Below, piece by piece: positions 1-4,433 of a DNA stretch of 5,654 nucleotides. Below the pieces are notes generated by a model that made no database searches, was not told the DNA's origin, and saw only the letters and a program-made list of their open reading frames with translations. Numbering within the stretch: position 1 is the stretch's first letter; each line of letters begins with the position of its first letter. The translations under genes and the position numbers were made by a program. Source of the stretch: Candidatus Susulua stagnicola (GTDB lineage Bacteria > Omnitrophota > Gorgyraeia > Duberdicusellales > 4484-171). The stretch covers positions 1 to 5,654 of the forward strand of contig JAVCBZ010000005.1 of the NCBI GenBank assembly GCA_030765735.1, in the 5' to 3' direction.

Positions 1-2146
1 CTGAAACATCTTTACCTAAATCAACAACATCAAAACCATGGTTCTTTAACATAAGAGCTACGATGTTCTTGCCAATATCATGGATATCACCTTTTACTGT
101 TGCCAAAAGAACAACTGTTTTTTTAGCCTTTCCTAAATCATCGCTCTCAAGAAAAGGCTGAAGTTCTTTAAAAGCTATTTTCATAGCTTCAGCACTGGCA
201 ATAAGTTGAGGCAAAAAATATTCTTTTTTATCAAATAACTCTCCAACTTTTTCAATCGCCGGAATCATGATTTTATGAACAAGCTCATCCGCCTTGCAAC
301 CAGAAGACATGGCTTCTTTTATAAACCCTCTTATATCTTCTCTATTACCGCCAACAATAGCTTGAGAAATCTTCTCTTCTACTGAAAGGAAAACTCTAGA
401 TTCTTTTTTCTCTTGAATAGCCTTACTAAAATAAGCTAAAAAAGACTTAGCATCTTTATCTTTAACTAATAAGAGGTTCTCAGCTAATTTTGAATATTTA
501 GCCTTTAGTTTTGAAGGCTTAGCGATAGCTAGGGTTAAGCCTTTTTTCTTAGCTAAGGCTAAAAAAGTGGCATTAATTAAGGCTCTTTGGGGCAAACCAA
601 AAGATACATTAGAAAGACCAATAACAGTATTCCCCTTAAGGCTATTAGAAATCCAATCTATCGTCTTTAAGGTCTCTATTGCTGCTTTAGGCTGTGAAGA
701 TACAGCTAGAGTCATAGCGTCAACAATAATATCATCTTTAGAAAATCCATATTTTTTTGCCTGTTTAAGGATATCGGAAATAATTTTCTTTCTCTGGCCA
801 AAAGTCTTAGGTAGACTCTTACCCTTCAAAGGAAGAAGAATAAACATTGCTCCATACTTAGCAGCTAAAGCTAGCAACTTTTTTAACTTACCTTTCTCAC
901 CGCTTATAGAATTGATTAAAGCTCTTCCCGGGTAAATTCGCAAAGCTACCTCTACTGCCTCAACATTTGAAGAATCAATAACCAGGGGAAGGCTAGAGTT
1001 AACTGAAAGCATGTTAATAACATTTTTAAGAGTCTTGACCTCATCTATACCAGCAGCTCCAACATTAACATCTAAGAGAGAGGCTCCGGCTTTTTCTTGC
1101 TCTCTGGCTAAGTGACGAATCAGAAAAGTTTTTCCTTGATGTAATTCTTTTTGTAAAAGTTTCTTACCAGTAGGATTGATTTCTTCACCGATAATGGTAA
1201 AAGATTTCTTGCCCCTAAGAACAACACTTCTTCTGGCAGAACTTAATAAGCTAACTCTTTTTTTTGACAATGCAACCGGTTTTAAACCAGATACTTCACT
1301 TTTTACTCTTCTTATATGTTCCGGGGTAGTACCGCAGCACCCACCTAATAAACTTACTCCCGCAGAAACTAACTGCTTAGCAAAAGAAGCAAATTCTTTA
1401 GGACTCATATCAAAAGAAGCCTCACCCTTTACTAATTTGGGCATACCGGCATTAGGCTTTGCTATAAGAGGAACTCGCGCATAAGGCTTCATGACTTTGA
1501 TTAATTTAAGCATCTGACTAGGACCAGTAGAACAATTACAACCAACAGCATCAGCACCTAAACTCTGTAAAATATTCATAGCTGTTAGAGAATCAGTCCC
1601 ATTAAGGGTCCGCCCATCTGATTCATAGGTCATGGTTACCATAGTAAATTTATCAGTAAGCTCTTTTACTGCTATCAAGGCAGCTCTGGCTTCTTGTATA
1701 TCCATCATGGTCTCAATTATAAAAAGATCTACTCTAGCCGCTAGCAAACCTTTTATCTGCTCTTTAAAAATCTCAACCGCTTCTTTGAATTTAAGTGGCC
1801 CAAAAGGCTCTACAAACTTACCGGTAGGGCCAATACCGCCAGCTACCAGGGCTTTGCCTTTAACAGCTTTCTTGGTAATTAGAGCAAGCTTTTTATTAAC
1901 TTCACCAACATTATAATTACCATATGATTTAAGTTTAATTGTATTGGCACCAAAGGTAGAAGTATAAACTATCTCTGCCCCAGCTTTTTGGTAATCAGCA
2001 TGAATTGCCGAAATAACTTCAGGATTTTGAATGCACCAGATTTCAGGAGATGCTCCAGCTAGCATACCCCTTTTCTGTAACTCGGTTCCGGTGGCTCCAT
2101 CAAGAATTACAACCTTATTATTCAAAAGTTTTATTTTATTATTCAT
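1..2146 (-). CDS. metH: Cobalamin-dependent methionine synthase core (MetH), 3' end beyond window
   Basis: Transfers a methyl group from methyltetrahydrofolate through cobalamin to homocysteine, making methionine in the cytoplasm. The frame stays open for 715 codons and runs off the window. Domains seen in order: homocysteine-binding barrel (about 1-290) starting LDGATGTEL, with the zinc cysteines C205 (CNCSTGP) and C270-C271 (GGCCGTTP); pterin-binding barrel (about 316-560) with IGEEINPTGKK, LLDVNVG, VIDSSN and GLSNVSFGLP; helical cobalamin cap (about 585-670) with YFLPQLIASAEAM; and the start of the B12 domain with DIHDIGKN, where H689 is the expected cobalt ligand. About 80-90 residues should remain outside. 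The start ATG at 2146 follows an AAAGGA ribosome site and lies 11 nt after the stop of the reactivation gene, so the two are co-transcribed. Recognition is very secure; that the C-terminal reactivation domain is absent is inferred from the separate upstream gene. Confidence 0.97.
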   Translation of the reverse strand, partial: MNNKIKLLNNKVVILDGATGTELQKRGMLAGASPEIWCIQNPEVISAIHADYQKAGAEIVYTSTFGANTIKLKSYGNYNVGEVNKKLALITKKAVKGKALVAGGIGPTGKFVEPFGPLKFKEAVEIFKEQIKGLLAARVDLFIIETMMDIQEARAALIAVKELTDKFTMVTMTYESDGRTLNGTDSLTAMNILQSLGADAVGCNCSTGPSQMLKLIKVMKPYARVPLIAKPNAGMPKLVKGEASFDMSPKEFASFAKQLVSAGVSLLGGCCGTTPEHIRRVKSEVSGLKPVALSKKRVSLLSSARRSVVLRGKKSFTIIGEEINPTGKKLLQKELHQGKTFLIRHLAREQEKAGASLLDVNVGAAGIDEVKTLKNVINMLSVNSSLPLVIDSSNVEAVEVALRIYPGRALINSISGEKGKLKKLLALAAKYGAMFILLPLKGKSLPKTFGQRKKIISDILKQAKKYGFSKDDIIVDAMTLAVSSQPKAAIETLKTIDWISNSLKGNTVIGLSNVSFGLPQRALINATFLALAKKKGLTLAIAKPSKLKAKYSKLAENLLLVKDKDAKSFLAYFSKAIQEKKESRVFLSVEEKISQAIVGGNREDIRGFIKEAMSSGCKADELVHKIMIPAIEKVGELFDKKEYFLPQLIASAEAMKIAFKELQPFLESDDLGKAKKTVVLLATVKGDIHDIGKNIVALMLKNHGFDVVDLGKDVS

Positions 2147-2149
2147 TTT

Positions 2150-2155
2150 TCCTTT
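2150..2155 (-). promoter_or_regulatory. Ribosome binding site of metH
   Basis: The minus strand reads AAAGGA four bases before the ATG at 2146, in the 11-nt gap after the reactivation gene. It supports this ATG as the start. Confidence 0.6.
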
Positions 2156-2157
2156 CA

Positions 2158-2790
2158 TTACTTATCTTCTTGCTTCAATCTAATTCCAGCAAGCGCCGTA
2201 ACTGACTTCTCGGGAATAAGCATATGGCTGTCGCTCAAACTAATCCCCAGTTGTCCTAACTTTAAAAGATCATAAATAACCTTCTGGTTCTCTAATAAAA
2301 AATCTCCGTAACCAGCAGAAAAACGCCTTGAGGTTATTTGCTTATTGTTTCGAGAAAGTTCTCGATTAAAATAATTAATAATCCAATTAAGTGCACTATC
2401 AGTCATTTCACTAGCTACAGCATCAAAAACTACTGATGCAGTCATATCTTTACCAGCAGAATCTTCTGAAACAGCTTTAACTATTTCTCTTCCAGAAGTA
2501 GCTGCCATCAAAAGTACTTCGTAAGAACCAGCTAAAAATTTCGATAAAGCCTCACTTTCAAAAACAATATCTTCAGTAAGTAGAACCTTGGAAAATTCTA
2601 TTTTTTTTATCGAAAGTATTGTACCCGCACCTTTTAGCTCAACAATTTCCAAAGCTCTTTCAATGTAACCTTCAACTTCATTTCTTTGCTTATCACTAAG
2701 TTTAGTTATACCCTTAGCATAGCCAAGGCGGCTATATATTCTATCTTTAGGTGTAGAAATAGTTATTGGATTAAAGTATTCTATTTTCAT
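2158..2790 (-). CDS. Stand-alone methionine synthase reactivation (AdoMet-binding) protein
   Basis: A 210-residue protein matching the AdoMet-binding activation domain that sits at the C-terminus of long MetH enzymes. That domain reductively remethylates cob(II)alamin formed when the cofactor oxidises during turnover. The diagnostic part is near the C-terminus (about 155-205): RRFSAGYGDFLLENQK, then LGISLSDSHMLIPEKSVTALAGIR, where family members carry a GYGD or GYP turn followed by a DS-x-M-x-P-x-KSVTA motif. Its position directly before metH, 11 nt apart, confirms the partnership. Thermotoga maritima is a known case of the same split (TM0268 and TM0269). The ATG at 2790 has a poor ribosome site: the nearest purine-rich run, AAGAGGA, is about 18 nt upstream, and no in-frame ATG, GTG or TTG lies between. 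It begins 39 nt after the tRNA-Gln CCA end, without a visible promoter of its own. Confidence 0.9.
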   Translation of the reverse strand: MKIEYFNPITISTPKDRIYSRLGYAKGITKLSDKQRNEVEGYIERALEIVELKGAGTILSIKKIEFSKVLLTEDIVFESEALSKFLAGSYEVLLMAATSGREIVKAVSEDSAGKDMTASVVFDAVASEMTDSALNWIINYFNRELSRNNKQITSRRFSAGYGDFLLENQKVIYDLLKLGQLGISLSDSHMLIPEKSVTALAGIRLKQEDK

Positions 2791-2829
2791 TCTGGTTAAA
2801 GTTATTATCCTCTTTTAAAAACTATCCAC

Positions 2830-2904
2830 TGGTTGCCCCGTCTGGAATCGAACCAGAAATAACTGATCCAGAATCAGTCGTGTTACCAGTTACACCACGG
2901 GGCA
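2830..2904 (-). tRNA. tRNA-Gln (anticodon CUG), encoded CCA
   Basis: The minus strand folds into a full cloverleaf. The acceptor stem is TGCCCCG (2898-2904) with CGGGGCA (2834-2840), followed by discriminator A and an encoded CCA (2830-2832). The D arm has a GTG/CAC stem with a GG-containing loop. The anticodon stem is ACTGA/TCAGT around loop TTCTGGA, giving anticodon CTG, which reads CAG. The variable loop is 4 nt, and the T arm is TCTGG-TTCGAAT-CCAGA. The length is 75 nt including CCA. A promoter lies directly upstream. No terminator follows; the reactivation gene starts 39 nt later, so the tRNA is probably cut from a longer transcript. Together with the nearby gltX it would fit charging of tRNA-Gln by GluRS plus amidotransferase, but that is inference. 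Confidence 0.95.
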
Positions 2905-2952
2905 AGTTTCTATTATTGTAGTATTTTCAATAGATTCTAGCAAGTAGAATTT
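2864..2952. repeat. Copy A of tRNA promoter plus 5'-half repeat
   Basis: This 89-nt segment covers the promoter and the 5' half of the intact tRNA-Gln, up to the anticodon arm. It aligns without gaps to 4105-4193, with 77 of 89 positions identical by hand count. Identity stops at the anticodon stem on one side and just beyond the -35 box on the other. The two copies lie 1241 bp apart in direct orientation. Confidence 0.92.
2915..2943 (-). promoter_or_regulatory. Sigma-70-type promoter of tRNA-Gln, probably also serving metH operon
   Basis: On the minus strand -35 TTGCTA (2938-2943) is followed by a 17-nt spacer and -10 TACAAT (2915-2920). The tRNA 5' end lies 10 nt downstream of the -10 box, a typical distance for a tRNA promoter. 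The same arrangement is repeated in front of the truncated tRNA copy, which supports its reality. Confidence 0.75.
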
Positions 2953-3016
2953 AATTTTACTTTTATCAATTAAAATTTACCATTAATTTGTGATTATAAT
3001 ATTCAAAACTATAGCT

Positions 3017-3700
3017 TTATTTGTTATCTCTTATTGTTGCATTAGCTAAATGATGTAATTCAGAATTTGCTAAAGCCAAGACTTTCTTTTTAACTACCCG
3101 AGAAAAATACTCTCTTTCTGTTTTGTTCATTTTCTCGCCTCTAAATCTCTTTAAAAAAAGTTCTTTTTGTCTAGGTGTAAAAAGTTGCGACATCGCATAT
3201 TCTAAAGATAAATTATCTCTACGAACTCTTAAATCGTTGACACTTGCCTCATCTTTTTTGAAATAATTATTAAAAACGTTTTTCATTCTTTCTAAATTTA
3301 GTCTTTTTTCAGATACTACAACATCTTGATTTTGTTTAAAATGTTCAAGGAATGAATTGAATACTCCTTCATCTGAATTAGAAAATACTAACTGTTTGAA
3401 AAGGCTACTTGCCCATCTAAATTTTAAATGTAAATGCTTATAAAAAGCAAGTGACACAAAAACAAGATCCTTAAACAATTGGCCATAGAAGTTGCTCTCT
3501 AACATTCTAACAACTTCCTCATAACTAAACTCATTACTTTTGCTAGCATTAACTAATAAAAGGGGGAAACTTTCCCATAAACGAACATTTTTGCTTCTTA
3601 CTGTATCAGATAGCACTTTATTTACATCAAAATACTCCTCTGTTTGAAATAATGGCAAACCTAAACTAGCTAATTGCTTTAATAATTCTTTATCTTCCAT
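3017..3700 (-). CDS. Protein of unknown function with C-terminal sigma-region-4-like HTH
   Basis: A 227-residue, probably cytoplasmic protein without signal peptide or membrane segments. The first 60 residues hold a recognisable-looking block (LASLGLPLF, then RLWESFPLLLVN). The middle is helical and charged. Residues about 173-220 (LFTPRQKELFLKRF, then TEREYFSRVVKKKVLALAN) resemble the HTH of sigma-70 region 4 or LuxR-like proteins, suggesting nucleic-acid binding. I recall such proteins beside nucleotidyltransferase-like genes, but cannot check this. The ATG at 3700 lies inside the end of the preceding gene, an 11-nt overlap, and is preceded by GAAGGG four bases away, so the pair is translationally coupled. 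It could be the DNA-binding autoregulator of the 22-bp operator array, or a toxin or antitoxin partner; neither role is shown by the sequence. About 112 bp separate its stop from the tRNA 5' end, with no clear terminator. Confidence 0.75.
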   Translation of the reverse strand: MEDKELLKQLASLGLPLFQTEEYFDVNKVLSDTVRSKNVRLWESFPLLLVNASKSNEFSYEEVVRMLESNFYGQLFKDLVFVSLAFYKHLHLKFRWASSLFKQLVFSNSDEGVFNSFLEHFKQNQDVVVSEKRLNLERMKNVFNNYFKKDEASVNDLRVRRDNLSLEYAMSQLFTPRQKELFLKRFRGEKMNKTEREYFSRVVKKKVLALANSELHHLANATIRDNK

Positions 3701-3968
3701 ATAGCCCTTCTTTAATAACTAATCGTAAAAATGAATCTAAGTTTCTATTTACCCTCTCTTGTGCGATTTCATATGAAGAAGTTTCTAAAAAACGCTTTTT
3801 GAGCACTTCTAGATTAATATCCTCACTCTTGGATTTAACCAAACCTAAACAATCTTCAAAATCAACGCCTGTACCTCCACATGCTATTAGATGAACTTTT
3901 CTCCTTAAGAAACCATTCCACATACTTATATTGGCTAATAATCCTTCTTTATTTAATCTATATTTCAT
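3690..3968 (-). CDS. Short nucleotidyltransferase-like protein, probably internally deleted
   Basis: A 92-residue frame from ATG 3968 to TAA 3690. The N-terminus (MKYRLNKEGLLAN, then VHLIACGGTG at 25-34) resembles the opening of MNT/DUF6036-type nucleotidyltransferase-fold proteins, which usually read CGGTA and then carry a DxD catalytic pair after about 15 residues. Here the text jumps at residue 34 straight to VDFEDCLGLVK, followed by RFLETSSYEIAQERVNRNLDSF, which resembles the C-terminal helices of the same family. The catalytic centre therefore appears missing, which would make this a remnant or a minimal non-catalytic form. A longer frame starting at GTG 4016 exists, but those codons lie in the operator array, so I prefer ATG 3968; it lacks a clear ribosome site. 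It overlaps the HTH gene by 11 nt and is the first gene of that operon. The family assignment is from memory and moderate. Confidence 0.5.
   Translation of the reverse strand: MKYRLNKEGLLANISMWNGFLRRKVHLIACGGTGVDFEDCLGLVKSKSEDINLEVLKKRFLETSSYEIAQERVNRNLDSFLRLVIKEGLYGR
3705..3710 (-). promoter_or_regulatory. Ribosome binding site inside end of upstream gene
   Basis: GAAGGG on the minus strand, four bases before the ATG at 3700, lies within the last codons of the nucleotidyltransferase-like gene. It decides the start of the HTH protein and supports coupled translation. Confidence 0.65.
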
Positions 3969-3976
3969 AACATATT

Positions 3977-4042
3977 TTGTATTTATGCATACACTAAATT
4001 GTATAGATTGATACACTTTATTGTATTATTTTATACAATATA
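3977..4042. repeat. Three tandem 22-bp palindromic units, likely operator array
   Basis: Units at 3977-3998, 3999-4020 and 4021-4042 each read TTGTAT, six variable bases, ATACA(C/A), four A/T bases on the plus strand. The outer 16 bp, TGTAT-N6-ATACA, form a perfect interrupted palindrome in all three units, while the centres differ (TTATGC, AGATTG, TATTTT). Exact 22-bp spacing puts the centres about two helical turns apart. The array fills the space between the -10 box and the first gene of the module, as expected for autorepression. The likely binder is one of the two encoded proteins, by inference. Confidence 0.85.
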
Positions 4043-4071
4043 AATATACAACATATATATAGATTTGTCAA
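4043..4071 (-). promoter_or_regulatory. Strong sigma-70-type promoter of the two-gene module
   Basis: On the minus strand a perfect consensus -35 TTGACA (4066-4071), a 17-nt spacer and -10 TATATT (4043-4048) point toward the module. The predicted start of transcription, near 4036, falls inside the third operator unit, so a bound repressor would block initiation. The -35 box lies where the 3' half of the truncated tRNA copy would have been. Confidence 0.75.
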
Positions 4072-4104
4072 GGTTATTTATCCTCTACATACAGTATATT
4101 ATTC

Positions 4105-4145
4105 TGACTTAGAATCAGGTGGGTTACCAGTTACACCACGGGGCA
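4105..4145 (-). pseudogene. Truncated tRNA-Gln, 5' half only, anticodon position reads CTA
   Basis: The acceptor 5' strand TGCCCCG (4139-4145) and D arm match the intact tRNA-Gln, with 22 identical bases in a row. The anticodon arm is CTGA-TTCTAAG-TCAG, which by alignment puts CTA where the intact gene has CTG. After that, no variable loop, T arm (no TTCRA) or 3' acceptor strand is found; no second CGGGGCA occurs on this strand downstream before the intact tRNA. It therefore cannot fold into a tRNA and is a remnant, though its promoter is intact and a short RNA could be made. Confidence 0.85.
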
Positions 4146-4155
4146 GATCGCTATT

Positions 4156-4184
4156 ATTGTAGTATTTTCAATAGATTCTGGCAA
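4156..4184 (-). promoter_or_regulatory. Intact promoter in front of truncated tRNA
   Basis: On the minus strand -35 TTGCCA (4179-4184), a 17-nt spacer and -10 TACAAT (4156-4161) lie 10 nt before the tRNA-like 5' end. The -35 box is one base nearer the consensus than that of the intact tRNA. It could transcribe the half-tRNA and continue into the two-gene module. Confidence 0.65.
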
Positions 4185-4250
4185 GTATAATTTCAAAAAC
4201 TATTTTTTATTGAAGGATTATCTGAGGTTAAAAAAATACTCTTAATGAAT

Positions 4251-4433
4251 TTACCAGTAATTCTCTTCAACCCAAGCATCAGCTCTCTCAATTGCACTCC
4301 AGGTACTCTTAGCATCTTCAGCTAAATTCATACCAAGCCCACAAATACCTGTCCCAATACCTTTTACTGTCTGACAGCCACTTACACCGACAATAAAAAC
4401 AAGAAATAACAACCCTAAAACTAAATTACGCAT
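4251..4433 (-). CDS. Small lipoprotein, entericidin-like
   Basis: A 60-residue protein with a lipoprotein signal peptide: MRN, a hydrophobic stretch (LVLGLLFLVFIVGV), then the lipobox VSGC with the acylated cysteine at residue 20. The mature part is 41 residues, starting CQTVKGIGTGICGLG and ending in an acidic, Trp-containing tail (DAWVEENYW). The CQTVKGIG start recalls entericidin-type envelope lipoproteins; I also recall similar tails in small lipoproteins of Omnitrophota, unchecked. An in-frame ATG lies nine codons upstream, but the ATG at 4433 is preceded by AGGAGG at five bases and by a proper signal-peptide N-terminus, so I use that one. The gene overlaps the end of gltX by 8 nt and is therefore coupled to it. 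Its function is unknown; the likely place is the cell envelope, membrane-anchored. Confidence 0.82.
   Translation of the reverse strand: MRNLVLGLLFLVFIVGVSGCQTVKGIGTGICGLGMNLAEDAKSTWSAIERADAWVEENYW

Larger units (their letters stand above)
4105..4193. repeat. Copy B of tRNA promoter plus 5'-half repeat
   Basis: This is the partner of 2864-2952. The twelve differences cluster: three in the anticodon loop and stem, three between the D and anticodon arms, four in the five bases just before the tRNA, and two around the -35 box. The stretch with the -10 box and spacer (29 bases) and the tRNA 5' strand (22 bases) are identical. Confidence 0.92.

Noticed and set aside
567..1916. Plus-strand open frames at 567-935, 1176-1484 and 1632-1916
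   Set aside because: They lie antisense inside metH, whose conserved motifs run continuously across them on the minus strand.
2791..2829. SAM, cobalamin or T-box riboswitch before the methionine genes
   Set aside because: The gap is 39 nt, far too short, and no conserved T-box or B12-box motif is visible in it.
3969..4016. GTG start at 4016 for the nucleotidyltransferase-like gene
   Set aside because: The added codons are made of operator repeats, the predicted transcript start would be only about 20 nt away, and family-like sequence begins at ATG 3968.
3977..4042. Iterons of a replication origin, or a CRISPR array
   Set aside because: There are only three units, each an internal palindrome placed on a promoter, with no Rep or cas gene nearby and no spacers of CRISPR length.
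2830..4145. A tRNA interrupted by an intron, with exons at 4145-4105 and downstream
   Set aside because: The downstream tRNA has its own complete 5' half and promoter, so nothing needs splicing, and no group I or II intron features were seen.
4200..4250. Intrinsic terminator after the lipoprotein gene
   Set aside because: A run of seven T on the minus strand (4230-4236) exists, but only a weak, bulged AT-rich stem could form near it.
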